Origin: Sipunculus nudus
Lineage: Eukaryota; Annelida; Sipuncula; Golfingiida; Sipunculidae
Direction: 5' to 3'
Length of the DNA: 64,000 nucleotides
Assembly: GCA_026874595.1 (NCBI GenBank)
Contig: CM049311.1
Span: 62,271,453 to 62,335,452 of the forward strand
Positions 23,901 to 33,048 of this stretch are shown piece by piece. The notes below the pieces were generated by a model that had not been told where the DNA came from, searched no databases, and was given only the letters and a program-made list of their open reading frames with translations. Each line of letters starts with the position of its first letter. The stretch's first letter is position 1. Made by a program: the position numbers and the translations under genes.

Positions 23901-26900
23901 GACCCATGTCCATGGAGACAGTGTTTCAGTTTGGGTTGTGAGCTGACATGTATACTATTGTGTAAATTCATCGTTCTTAGCATTATATTGAGATTATGGG
24001 TCGTTTACCACAATATGAATGCAACCTGACGCAAGACCACTGTGATACATTCCCGGACATTACTAGTATCACGACCCGAGTAGGCTTACCAGCCCAATTA
24101 TCCGATTGCCTACTGAGTCGGGTTGTCATGGCTAGTATATTGGTTTAGTGCTAAGCATGGTTATGCTTTTAGGTGTCTGGCTGATATCTTGACTTGTCAC
24201 CTTGGAATCCCCTACCCCCAATGGTCTAAACATATTTTTGGTCCATTGCAAACATCTGGTGGCAGGCTATATCAAAATCTCCCAGTGACTGAATTAAATG
24301 AATTAGAAGGAATGCAACAAGACCACTGTGTAGAAGTATGGTCATTGACATATCCTTTAAAAAAAAACAGTCAGCTAATGGGGTCTTACATATAGGGGAT
24401 TGCTAAATAAAAGCAAAGTATTTTGGAGGTGTTGAATAATTATTGTATCCGCCAAAAGGAAGTTTTGCGGATACTATGTTTTTGACCGGGTTCCGCTGTC
24501 GCCGCTTCGTTCCTTTCCTGAGAACTCCTCTGAGACTACTGGACCGATTTTTCCAAAACTTACACCAGTAATCGGGTCACATGTGAACTGGTGCCTAACC
24601 AATCGGTCTTGACCTCTGACCTTTCCTCTCTGCCCATCGTCCATTTGTGCTTCTGTTTCCACACCATGTTTCTGCAGACATCCAAGCTCATATCTCGGGA
24701 ACCGTTTGTCCGATTGGGCCAAAATTTTGCATGTGTATAGATCTCACATAGCTCTTCATCGTAGGCAAAACCTGGTGGCGCCACCTGAAACCATTCATGC
24801 ACAGCGTCCATCTGTTCATCTGCCTTTGGATAAAATCACTCATATCTCTGCAGTGGTTTGACTAATTCACCTGAAATTTGGCATGCGTATACTTCCTGGA
24901 TAGCTTTCTTGATTCTATGACAGGTTGCGCCACCTACATTCACGTTCACACTGCAGACATCCAAGCTTATATCTCAGGAACTGTTCAACCAATCAGGAAA
25001 AAAAATTTACACAAATGTAGCCCTTGGATAGCTTTATAACATACCGTATTCGACGTAATAAGCGCCCCGGGCGCTCTCAAAATTTAATTTTTCTAAAAAA
25101 ATTTTTATACCCTAATAAGCGCCCCCTCCCCCCCACATCTGCCAACTTCCAAAGTGCATTACGATCCTCCAATTTAACACTGCGGCTTGTGTACACGTGT
25201 TTGACTTCACAGCACATTCAGGACAATTCAGAAAAAAACAATGATCATTTAACAATGGTTGTGTAATCCAAGTGATACCGATTTGCAGACGATTTTATTT
25301 TGTGTTGCATGAGAGAATTGTCTGAATGACTACAGTTCGAGATTTCCTTTGCAGGTTAAGAGGAAAAATAAGGATGGTAATAAATAAACACTTTTATAAA
25401 AGTCAATTAATCATTTATTTGAATGATGAAAAAAAAAAATAATACGGGACATCGGTACCCCGATTATGTCAGTCACCTTGCACAAATACCTTTGACAGCT
25501 GAGCCGATTAATGACATGGAATGGCATCGACAATAATTGTCTTTTTTGTCTTTCATTGTGCTTCATATTACATGCAAAAGTTTTTAAAAAAATGAAATAC
25601 TGGCCCTCAGACTCCTGCATATTATATTTACTTCAGTGCGTATACGAACCAAATCCGGGGTTTTGTTTTAAAATTGTTAGGAAATTTGTCATATTTATAT
25701 CCCGCGGAAACACGGTCCCTTTCTTGAACTTTGTTGACCCGTTATAATACATTCATTTTCTCGACGTAGTCCAATAATACAAGCTTGACAAACATTGTCA
25801 CCTGAGGAAAGGCCGCTTCATATTTATAATTATAATGCGTTACTGGTTGTCTTGTAATTGAAGTGCCATGAGCGAGTCTCCGTGTATGTCAGTGTGCAAG
25901 CAAGCTGACAGCGTCCGCATTCACTGGACTCGTGAACATTTTAGGCAGTAAATACGGCACCATATGAAAAAATCATCCTCGTTTTAACATGCATATTACG
26001 TGCTACTGGGTGGCACTTGGTTAGGCAAATTCCCAGCATCCCTTGCGCGAGTGCTGTATACACACAGATTAACCCAGGGCACTGGGATTTTGAGAACACG
26101 GGTAAGCCCTGCACGCTGTCAGCGGCATCGACAATTATATTACTGTGTACATGTTTCAAGTGAATTACCAAGATATTTTTTTGGCAAAAAATACATTAAA
26201 ACTTATAGATTATCATTTTGGTCCGTCAATTCCGCAATTCCGTCCACGGTTGCGTAAATTCACTGGCTCTACTGTCAGAAGGGCTTTCATATATTGATTC
26301 AGTTAAAATCCCTGTGTCAATGCGGCAAGGGCAAACCTTTTCTTACCAATTATTTAACTATGTGCACATGGAAATCTGATGTATAAACGATAAATTCAAA
26401 TAAAAACAAAGCATTGTAATGCTCTTTATTGAGTGTATATTACCACCATACGGACATGATCACTGATATTCACGGCATCAAGTTCGGCCGACGTAATAAT
26501 TCACATTGCCGTAAATTATCCTTGGCGGCCCTGAGGACGCTGAGAAACTTGTACCAGTGTATAAAATGGCCGCCCTTCTTTGCCAATATTTTAGGATAAA
26601 ATTTATCGCCCATCACGAGCAAATACGGTAAGTAATATATATTTCATTGCATAATACATCCACATACATACCTGAATTCAGGTCACCCAATCAGCATGGC
26701 CACCTGCAGGGTCTGCCTTCACCGACACCGTCATCCAGTGTTATCTATGATACACTTGACCACTGATTCTGTTATGGTTAACTAATATTATTATTATATT
26801 AGATGATAAAGCTTAACGGAGATTGAATAAAAACTGGTGGTAACTTTTAAGCTTGGCGGGGAGAAATGAAAGCATTACGTTGTCCTGTGTTATATTGGCT

Positions 26901-29791
26901 AGGGAGAAAAGTGAGGTTAGGATGGCTCACCCTTTAGTTTCATAAAGTGATCTCCAAAATCCGGTGGGGGGGGGGCGCTTATTACGGGAGGGCGCTTATT
27001 ACGTCGAATACGGTACACAAAAAATGTTGGCGCCACCTGCAGCCATTTTTGCACAGCGTCCATCTGCCTTGGGTTAAAATCACTCATATCTCTGCAGTGG
27101 TTTGACCAAATTACCTCAAAAATTTGGCATGCATATACATCCCGCATAGCTTTCTTGATTTCATGACAGGTGGCACCACCTTCATTCACATTCATGCTGT
27201 AGACATCCATGCGTATATCTCCAGCCTTATTCAACAAATCAGGAAAAAAAATTTTACTCAAATGTAGCCCTTGGATAGCTTTATAACATACACAAAAATG
27301 GTGGCGCCACCTGCAGCCATTTTTGCACAGCGTCCATCTGTTTGTCTGCCTTGGGTTAAAATCACTCATATCTCTGCAGTGGTTTGACCAAATTACCTGA
27401 AATTTGGCATGCGTATACATCCCGCATAGCTTTCTTGATTTTATAACAGATGACGCCACCTTCATTCACGTTCACGCTGTAGACATCAATGCTTATATCT
27501 CCAGACTTGTTTGACCAATCAGGAAAAAAAATTTACACAAATGTAGCCCTTGGATAGCTTTATAACATACACAAAAATGGTGGCGCCACCTGCAGCCATT
27601 TTTGCACAGCGTCCATCTGTGTGTTTGCCTTGGGTTAAAATTACTCATATCTCTGCAGTGGTTTGACTTTTTAACCTGAAATTTTGCATGTGTATACATC
27701 TTGGATAGTTTCTCATTCAAATAACAAGTGGGGCCACCTACAGTCATGTTTATGTGGCAGACATCCATTCTAATATGTAACAAATGTATTTCTTTTTCCC
27801 CTTGCCACTCAATCCATGCCTCATTTGACCAGTCCTACTCTGATTTTGGTGGATACACGTAGTGGCTTCTCGACTACCCGTATTCTAGTTTATTCATGTT
27901 TCTGAAAAGAAACAAAAATATGAACACCCTAACAGTCCTTAAGTTTGAACCCTGCTTGAGGTCCAGTGAATACAGCTGTTGAAGTAACCAACCTACTGAT
28001 GGTCTGCTTGGATATAAAGAGCTTCTGATTGAGTTTTGTCATTGAGTGATTTATTTTAAGGAAACGCATGATCATCAGCAAGAAAAAGAGGATTCTGGTC
28101 CCACATTAACACTGAATATGCATTTCCTCATATCAGACCCATTAAGCCCCAGCTTAATCACTTCTTTCAAGAAGATAAAATAATACAATTTTGATGAAAA
28201 GCACCTTTCTTATGTAGTCCTTTTGATTGTTTAGCAAAAAAGTAATTTTCCTGCTCCTTTCCCTGATCATATGACATTTTTATCAAAACATACAAAAAAG
28301 GCAAAAAAAAAGAATCACCCTCCCGCATTGATTTCTGAAAAAAAGTGCCTGAGAACCAAACCTTATTTTTTCAGGCCTTATATTTTAAGATGTGCTGTAG
28401 TTTAATGATGTTCATTTGTACCATTAATCAAATACTCAATTAAACATTAAATAAAAAGTGTTTTGATTCATCTCATGCACATGATTCACCCATACTGCCT
28501 GGTGATATGGTATTGGTAACTGATTATATAGACTCAACATAACTGAGCAGTTCATGATTAAGAGTGTGTCCTGCATTTGTATGTATAAAAAGGAATTATA
28601 GCAGTAAAGTATTAGGGGTTCTCGTTTTCATTTTAGTCTGATGGGTGAGTATTATAGATTTTCTCTTTTTTTATTCCAGTGCGCTGTATGATGTATGGCT
28701 TTGGGGATGACCAGAACCCGTATTCTGAATCTGTCGATGTCTTGGAAGATTTAGTCATAGAGTACATCACAGAAATGGTGAGTGATTGGAAATTAGTAAA
28801 ATTAGTCAGTAGTCAAAAATACATCACAGAAATGGTGAATGATTGGAAATTGGGAAGATTTAGTCAGTAGTCACAGATACATCACAGAAATGGTGAGTGA
28901 TTGGAAATTTGGAAGATTTAGTCAGTAGTCACAGATACATCACAGAAATGGTGAGTGATTAAAAATTTGGCAGATTAAGTCAGTAGTTACAGATACATCA
29001 CAGAAATGGTGAGTGATTGGAAATTTGGAAGATTTTGTCAGTAGTCACAGATACATCACAGAAATGGTGTGTGATTGGAAATTTGGAAGATTTAGTCAGT
29101 AGTCACAGGTACATCACAGAAATGGTGAGTGAGGGTGTCCAAGAGGTGATGATAGAGGGTTAAAGAATATAAGGTTATTGATAGGATATAAAATTTAAAT
29201 GTGTAAAAATCATTTCATATTTAGACATATAAGTTTTAATTAACTGGTACATATATTTGTTGAGGACATATTTCATATCCAGATAACTGTAGTGATTTTT
29301 AATGACTGAACATTTTGAGGTGAAGCACTCACTGGACAATTTTTGTCATATGTAGTCAATGTCTGCAAGATCAAATCTGCCAAAATCTCAGATTTTTGTA
29401 AACCCCATAACTTTTTAAATCTGTTCTCCGTAATTATTTCTCAATAAGAAACAAGCCGTTCAGGCTTGAATTTATTTTTATATAATTATGAAGGGACCAT
29501 ACTATTATTTCTTTAACATTAAGGGCCCCTGTGATACCTGATGAATATGTTCTGTTTTACTAAGAGTTAATGATTTAGTGCTTGGTTTGCATGTAATGAT
29601 TAGATCATATCTTTCAGACAAAAAAAGCCATGGAGGTTGGACGGTCAGGGAGAATATCTGTTGAAGACATCATATTTTTGATACGTAAAGACCCAAAAAA
29701 ATATTCCCGGGTGAAAGAACTTCTACTGATGAGTGAAGAACTTAGGAAAGCAAGAAAAGCTTTTGATGAAGTCAAATATGTGGCCAAATGA
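8955..29791 (+). CDS. TAF13: TAF13, transcription initiation factor TFIID subunit 13 (four coding exons)
   Basis: Joining 8955-8984, 16969-17041, 28680-28777 and 29618-29791 gives 124 codons plus a stop, the length of human TAF13. TAF13 is a nuclear histone-fold protein that forms a heterodimer with TAF11 in TFIID and helps position TBP at RNA polymerase II promoters. Seen here: an acidic N-terminus (EDELEEEE, residues 13-20), a basic patch EKRKKLF (25-31), the family signature LRCMMYGFGDDQNPY (35-49), the long central histone-fold helix (about 52-78, ESVDVLEDLVIEYITEM into TKKAMEVGR), then ISVEDIIFLIRKD (82-94) and a lysine/arginine-rich C-terminal helix ending AFDEVKYVAK. Intron phases are 0, 1 and 0, and all junctions are GT-AG. 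The start is the only upstream ATG that reads in frame into a clean donor. Introns of about 8.0, 11.6 and 0.84 kb are filled largely with transposable elements. Identification is from remembered family signatures, not a search. Confidence 0.95.
9166..9205 (+). repeat. Direct repeat of a 20-bp unit
   Basis: Two adjacent copies of TGGTGCGACTGGGTATCGT separated by CCAC, just before the poly(G)/poly(C) structure. Confidence 0.8.
9242..9307. repeat. G15/C24 inverted structure
   Basis: Fifteen G, then TCGCAGGAA, a short loop, TTCTTGCGA and 24 C. The arms can pair through at least 23 bp including the homopolymers. It may form a cruciform or G-quadruplex/i-motif, and tract length may be unreliable. 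Confidence 0.8.
10248..10494. mobile_element. MITE-like element, 247 bp with ~57-bp inverted ends
   Basis: The left arm (from GGTGAACTGG through GTGATTGTTTCAGC to TGTTACATCA) is the imperfect reverse complement of the right arm (TGATGTAACAGG to CACTCACC-like end at 10494). A third partial copy of the arm core (GGATTGTTTCAGCGGGCC) lies in the centre near 10372-10407. There is no coding sequence. The target duplication is unclear. Confidence 0.7.
11319..11513. mobile_element. Fold-back MITE, 195 bp with ~56-bp inverted arms
   Basis: Left arm 11319-11374 (TTAGCTGTTCAGTCAAGCAC ... CAGCTGTTACC) and right arm 11457-11513 are near-perfect reverse complements around an 82-bp centre. A TA dinucleotide lies at each outer end (TAGCTG ... 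CAGCTA), compatible with a TA target duplication. In an intronic transcript it would form a long hairpin. Confidence 0.8.
11881..12139 (+). repeat. Dispersed repeat F, copy 1
   Basis: Alignable by eye with 32393-32660: both carry 'gcataatcagga', 'ggcaaaac', 'ggctgtttaacac.ttgtta.ggctctgc', 'ggtaaac' and 'ttgtgagc..caaca'. It directly abuts the start of B4. Class unknown. Confidence 0.6.
12140..12990 (+). mobile_element. Family B element B4 (truncated)
   Basis: Starts AAGCTCAGCTGACTGTAAG and follows the B body (TCATCTGAGCTATAGTC, GTCCGT-rich stretch, then the 'aaaccgttggacctacaa' and 'cctaatatctgagccactgatctg' segments). It ends around the CAGCTTGCC segment without the B 3' terminus, so it is 3'-truncated. 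Non-coding. Confidence 0.65.
13587..14175 (+). mobile_element. Family C element C1
   Basis: Starts TTTTTAGCGAACCTGTGAGC and is homologous to 33049 onward. Within it, the segment CAGGGCTGGCTTTC...AAACCCTCGGAGCTA occurs twice (about 13650-13710 and 14033-14090), a tandem duplication of about 390 bp. It ends near a degenerate palindrome GGTGGCGCTACC at about 14163. No protein signature. Confidence 0.6.
14600..16700 (+). mobile_element. Family H element H4, long tandem core, 5'-truncated
   Basis: The 3' end is intact (TATTCTAG at 16693-16700, then TTTT). The 5' terminal TTGTATCC block is missing; recognisable sequence starts near the GGTCACATGTGAACTG segment. The core is an array of 277-278-bp dimeric units: type 1 palindromes at 15098, 15375 and 15653, type 2 at 15247, 15524 and 15802. 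Several palindromes have lost one base pair. It sits just upstream of TAF13 exon 2. Confidence 0.75.
16969..17041 (+). CDS. TAF13: TAF13 coding exon 2
   Basis: 73 nt after a strong acceptor (polypyrimidine, then TTTTGTAG). It encodes FEEDELEEEEVGPLEKRKKL and FAKE plus the first base of Leu35, ending GAAT before GTGAGA. Acidic then basic, as in animal TAF13. Phase 1 donor. Confidence 0.93.
17130..17268 (+). repeat. Sequence shared with the flank of B3
   Basis: The segment 'gatgcaaatattttcgtcatttctgacaa..cttcatggcctaca' matches 59272-59316, which also precedes a B element by about 47 bp. B2 and B4 lack it. It may be a longer 5' form of B or an older repeat hit twice. Confidence 0.45.
17601..19016 (-). 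mobile_element. Family H element H2, inserted in B1
   Basis: Minus-strand copy with both ends: CTAG complement at 17601-17604, hairpin GTAGTCG/CGACTAC, and TTGTATCCGCC complement ending at 19016. The left flank ATGCCAGAAA and right flank TTATGTCTGT join to match uninterrupted B2 (45892-45912). So insertion was between A and T with no target duplication. A perfect 16-bp palindrome CACGGCGGCCGCCGTG lies at 18944-18959. Confidence 0.85.
20622..23062 (+). mobile_element. Family E element E1, inserted in B1
   Basis: Starts TTAGCTCAGCTGACTTTC and ends GGCAGCTGAGCGTCATGA, then TCCATGGGTCACTTG. Nearly identical to E2 (50019-52483), differing mainly in the length of the CCGG-rich stretch near 20697-20722. 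Its flanks continue in B2 as uninterrupted poly-T plus ATATAAATAAAAGCC, so it entered a T-run. The core contains AGGTCA clusters (20969-20987). No transposase. Confidence 0.85.
23784..23954 (-). pseudogene. Cys/His-rich open frame of unknown origin
   Basis: A 56-codon minus-strand frame ending in TAA contains CIACKLPASCNPCEPCLCSC followed directly by GHKFNKH. That is ten closely spaced Cys/His residues, suggestive of a metal-binding segment. It opens after a TAG stop that could also be an acceptor AG, but without a pyrimidine tract. The DNA is more GC-rich than its neighbours. It lies between B1 and K2 inside TAF13 intron 2, antisense to TAF13. I do not recognise the family; it may be the tail of a decayed element-borne or host gene. 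Confidence 0.3.
24071..24134 (+). repeat. Dispersed repeat K, copy 2
   Basis: Matches the complement of 419-487, including GATTGCCTACTGAGTCGGGT. Unknown class. Confidence 0.5.
24443..27888 (+). mobile_element. Family H element H3, split by a TA-flanked insertion
   Basis: The 5' end TTGTATCCGCC starts at 24443 and folds with TTTTGCGGATAC (to 24474). The 3' end has GTGGATACA, then ACGTAGTGGCTTCTCGACTAC and TATTCTAG at 27881-27888. Flanks are A and TTT. Without the 1970-bp insertion plus its TA duplication the element is about 1.47 kb. GGTGGCGCCACC occurs near 24776, 27300 and 27580. The core on the right of the insertion has a module repeated with period about 280. Confidence 0.85.
25044..27013. 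mobile_element. Non-autonomous inverted-repeat element with TA target duplication
   Basis: A 24-bp perfect terminal inverted repeat, left starting CCGTATTCGACGTAATAAGC (25044-25067), right 26990-27013. It is flanked by TA on both sides (25042-25043, 27014-27015). The uninterrupted H modules read ATAACATACACAAA across the site, confirming TA duplication as in Tc1/mariner-type elements. Near each end the motif AATAAGCGCCCC is repeated once more inward. The inside holds no transposase frame with a recognisable catalytic domain. Confidence 0.8.
27889..28679. other. End of TAF13 intron 2, nothing recognised
   Basis: AT-rich intronic sequence ending in the pyrimidine-rich acceptor TTCTCTTTTTTTATTCCAG. 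Confidence 0.5.
28680..28777 (+). CDS. TAF13: TAF13 coding exon 3
   Basis: 98 nt after TTATTCCAG, completing Leu35 and encoding RCMMYGFGDDQNPYSESVD then VLEDLVIEYITEM, ending at the donor ATG|GTGAGT. It holds the first helix of the histone fold and most of the long central one. Its last 34 nt (28744-28777) are the founder of the downstream minisatellite. Confidence 0.97.
28744..29133 (+). repeat. 58-bp minisatellite built from the exon 3/intron 3 junction
   Basis: Seven units. The landmark ACATCACAGAAATG starts at 28764, 28821, 28879, 28937, 28995, 29053 and 29111 (spacings 57, 58, 58, 58, 58, 58). Each unit holds a copy of the exon end (GGAAGATTTAGTCA ... ACAGAAATG) plus the first 18 intronic bases. 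So each carries a donor-like GT: GTGAGT in units 1, 3, 4, 5 and 7, GTGAAT in 2, GTGTGT in 6. Downstream units have 6 extra bases relative to the exon. Confidence 0.95.
29134..29617. other. Rest of TAF13 intron 3
   Basis: AT-rich sequence with no recognised repeat, ending TTAGATCATATCTTTCAG. The acceptor is acceptable but has a short pyrimidine tract. Confidence 0.6.
29618..29791 (+). CDS. TAF13: TAF13 coding exon 4 and stop
   Basis: 174 nt encoding residues 68-124: TKKAMEVGRSGRISVEDIIF, then LIRKDPKKYSRVKELLLMSE and a basic ELRKARKAFDE tail ending VAK and TGA. It contains the end of the central helix and the third histone-fold helix, plus the C-terminal helix conserved in TAF13. Confidence 0.97.
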   Translation, partial: TKKAMEVGRSGRISVEDIIFLIRKDPKKYSRVKELLLMSEELRKARKAFDEVKYVAK

Positions 29792-30640
29792 CACTGATTT
29801 ATTAATTACCTGCACATTGATTTATCTTTGAAGTTTGGCCAACTTATTCAGCCAGATATAATCAGTGACAGTGCGTGTACCAGGAAGCTGAGCCATTTCC
29901 CCTGTAGAAGCCCACCATTTATTCACTGCTGTTGGGTGCCAACTTGGGTTGACACATTGATCATATCAAGTCACTGCTAAAACATTTGTGCCAGGGAGAT
30001 GTAAACTCTGGTGAACAGTTGGGTAAATGAAAGTGTTGAAATGTGCAGGATAAGGTTTAAATGTACATGTGCATTCCTGTTGTGCTACACTTGTAACTCC
30101 AGGAGTTTGATGTGTAACATGATGTGTTTCTGGGAAACTGCATATCTGTTACACCTGTGTTGACAAAATTAAGCCTACTTTACTTGTATGCTGATTTGAG
30201 CTAACTCCATCATCAGACGACAATCGTCCATAACCATCATTGGCATAGTGACAACAGTCCAGCATTATTTTAGCTTTTGTTAAAACAGAAGAAAAATGTG
30301 TGTAATATACGTGGAACTAAATAATATTATCAATGTGGATGATATAAAATCACTATTTAAATATGCAATAACACAGGCTTGTGTAAACTGAAGTGGTCGC
30401 CTGTAAGTCTGAATGGGATGCCAATAATTTGTCTGACAGTGCTACATTTAGTTATTTCACAGGTAGCTGATGATTTCTCTTCCATTTTGTTTTAAACATG
30501 GTTCAGTCAAAAGCTGTTCTTCAGAAAGCATCCCAGGTCCCACTGTTAACTTTGAAAACAGTTCTACAGATAAATGGTCAGGCTTACACATGCCTTGATG
30601 CCTGCACCAACATGATGACTGTGAAATGGAAAATAAATTC
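29792..30640 (+). other. Probable TAF13 3' UTR with candidate poly(A) signal
   Basis: No AATAAA is seen between the stop and 30632-30637, where AATAAA occurs. If used, the 3' UTR is about 0.85 kb. Weaker signals upstream cannot be excluded. Confidence 0.35.
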
Positions 30641-31031
30641 ACTTTGGTGAATGTCATGTATACCATTTAAAAATTAAAAACATATTTTAATTCTTCTTGC
30701 AATTTGGTAAAATGCCAGTTATTTTGTCATAGCTGTTAAATTAAAAACATGCTCATTAAAAACATGCTCTCCATCTACATTTTTGTTCTTTATCTGTAGG
30801 AAGGTGATGTGTGATTGTGCTCTACTTTGAATAGATTGGAACGTGCCTTCAATTTTGAAATGTCCAATTTGTCTGTTAATTTTAATGCACAGTTATTTAT
30901 ATTTTACTGTAGTTTTATATATAGTGTAACAAAAATATATGCTGGGTTCCAAATTAAAGAAAATTTCCATTTGACACCAAGGCAAAAACTTCAGAAGTCC
31001 TCAAAGAATTTGACTAGACCCCTCTTCTTTA
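30641..31031. other. Intergenic, nothing recognised
   Basis: AT-rich sequence between the TAF13 3' end and H7. No supported feature. Confidence 0.45.
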
Positions 31032-31848
31032 TTGTATCCAATGTATTGTATTGTATACCATGTTTTCACATGAGTTCTACCTCCTCCGCCACATTTGTTT
31101 CCAGAGAACTCCTCCGAGACCCTCTGACCTGTCTTTCTGAAACCTGGCATAGTTATTCACTCCTCTATGTAAATGTGCATAAAAAATTCTGGGTGGCGCC
31201 ACCCAATATATTGGGTTTGAATTGTGCTTGGCCACAGATCTTGGAAACCTGCATGCTTTGGGTAAAATATCTTGTATATCAGGAGTGGTTCAATGAATTG
31301 GTCTAAAATTTGGCATGTCCACCCATCTTGGAGAGTTTTCCTCAGAGAACAGACAGGTGGTGCAACCTGCCTTCCCATTTTCGTAGAATAAATTATGCCC
31401 TTTTCTCAGAGTGATTTGCCGTATTTGCATTCAATCATGCATGTCAATAGATCTTGGATATCTCAATCTCATATTCAGGACTGGTGGAGCCATCTGCAAT
31501 CGTTTTTGCATGGCATCCCATCCATGCATTTGCTTTTGGTGAAAATTGTTAATATCTCAGTAGTGGTCTGAAAAATAGCATGTCCAATCATCAGGTGGCG
31601 CCACCTTTTTGTTTCTATAGAATACATCGCTGCACTTTTTCAAAGAAGTGGATTAGTGTCTCGGAAATAAATTTTGCATGGTGTATCCATCTGTAGATCA
31701 GTTTTTGGTGAAAATTGCATATATATGAGGAGTTCATTGGCATCACTGATGCCACAAATTTGGAGTTGTGTCATGTCAGGATCATTCAGTGCATTATTTT
31801 ATCCATGCCTCTGTACATGTAGTTGTTTGTTGACTCCCCGTATTCTAA
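31032..31848 (+). mobile_element. Family H element H7 (divergent)
   Basis: 5' end TTGTATCC at 31032, then ACCATGTTTTCA and the 'agaactcctccgagacc' segment typical of H. Palindromes are GGTGGCGCCACC-like at about 31192-31203 and 31594-31605. The 3' end is GTTGACTCCCCG then TATTCTAA. The hairpin arm is decayed. Confidence 0.65.
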
Positions 31849-31928
31849 ATTAGTTTTATTTCTATTTCTTCAAACATAGCAATGCTCATTAATACACGTA
31901 TTAGTACCAAGTTGGCTAGTTTTATTAC

Positions 31929-31977
<49 letters not shown>
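31929..31977. repeat. (TA)n microsatellite
   Basis: About 24 TA units, lightly interrupted at the start. Confidence 0.95.
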
Positions 31978-31979
<2 letters not shown>

Positions 31980-32392
31980 AATGTATATATACAGGTGTTG
32001 CAATAAAGCCTTTCCTAAATTGGTCTATAATTTCTTATACTATTTGGCAATTAGGGGGGAGGGTTTCACCGTGCAGTGATGTTTCTATTGAATTTATTCA
32101 GTTCTTTATGCAGGCCACTGTGCATGTAGGATGGCATGTAAGATGGCAAAATCAGGTCTACACTGAGAAAAGTGTGACTAAGAGTGATATGATGGTAGGA
32201 TGCATCTTTAACAAATAGGAAAATTTTTCTATGGAAAGGCAAGCCTGTATTTATGCCATTACCGTTGGAAAGGTGAAATTTTCAAAGTATTATGATCCAT
32301 GATATATTTATTTAGACCCAGTCTGGTTATAGTAAGCTAAAGTACCACTGACCCATGTATAATCTAAGTTTGACTAAGTGTAATCTCTGAAA
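31978..32392. other. Intergenic, nothing recognised
   Basis: No supported feature between the microsatellite and repeat F2. Confidence 0.4.
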
Positions 32393-32660
32393 GTGACATA
32401 ATCAGGAGCAATATTATGCCTACTATTTCACACTCTCAGTTCAGTTTTGCTTTTGACAAGTTTCAGGGCAAAACCAGCCCAACACAGTACCTGGCATACA
32501 GCTGTTTAACACCTTGTTAAGGCTCTGCATGTTGGTAAACAACAGTTGGCGTGTATCTGTTTACCATAAAAAAGGCTGCAAGACAAGAGATCCGATTGTG
32601 AGCCCCAACATGTGATGTTTTAGCCAGTGGGAACATGTACAACATTTTGGGCCAAGTCAG
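32393..32660 (+). repeat. Dispersed repeat F, copy 2
   Basis: Diverged match to 11881-12139 over most of its length (shared phrases listed with copy 1). No coding content. Confidence 0.6.
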
Positions 32661-33016
32661 TCAGGGCATCTCCTGATCGACATGTGTTGTGGCCCGGTGA
32701 TGCACGAGCTGTGTTTATGTTTATACCTGCTCTGGTCCACTGTTTTTAAAACTCGTATATTGCAGTAAACAAACGGTTTCAAGGCAATATTTTGGCATAT
32801 ATATTTACAGATTTATTTTAAAAGGAAGAAGCTATTTTTCGTTTTAATTCAACATGCATGATAGGTAATTGGGCCCCTTTAATATAACTATGAGTAGTAT
32901 AAGGCTATATAGGGACCATTCAGACATGTTTTAATGTTGATTTCATTGGCCTGTTGTATTTTGACCTGTCAATTTCATTCCGCGCACCATGAGCACGAAA
33001 GGTGCCAGGCGCGCAT

Positions 33017-33046
33017 CCGGGGGGGGGGGCGGGGGGGGGGGGGGGG
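33017..33046. repeat. Poly(G) tracts
   Basis: G runs of 9 and about 17 separated by a single C, directly before the start of C2. May form a G-quadruplex. Confidence 0.85.
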
Positions 33047-33048
33047 CT

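Larger units (their letters stand above)
17042..28679 (+). other. TAF13 intron 2
   Basis: About 11.6 kb, GTGAGA...TTATTCCAG. It consists mainly of nested elements: B1 containing H2 and E1, then H3 containing a TA-flanked inverted-repeat element. 23736-24442 and 27889-28679 are not covered by a repeat I can define, apart from K2 and a small Cys-rich frame. Confidence 0.8.

Noticed and set aside
23492-23983. 163-codon minus-strand frame
   Set aside because: It joins the 3' end of B1 with flanking DNA; the Cys-rich signal at the same place is in another frame.
26917-27465. 182-codon minus-strand open frame
   Set aside because: It runs across the H3 tandem core and the end of the TA-flanked element; the recurrent 'RWRHHF' and 'GGAT' peptides are just the palindrome and module text translated.
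30815-31306. 163-codon plus-strand frame
   Set aside because: Crosses the 5' boundary of H7 and has no domain; ordinary chance frame.
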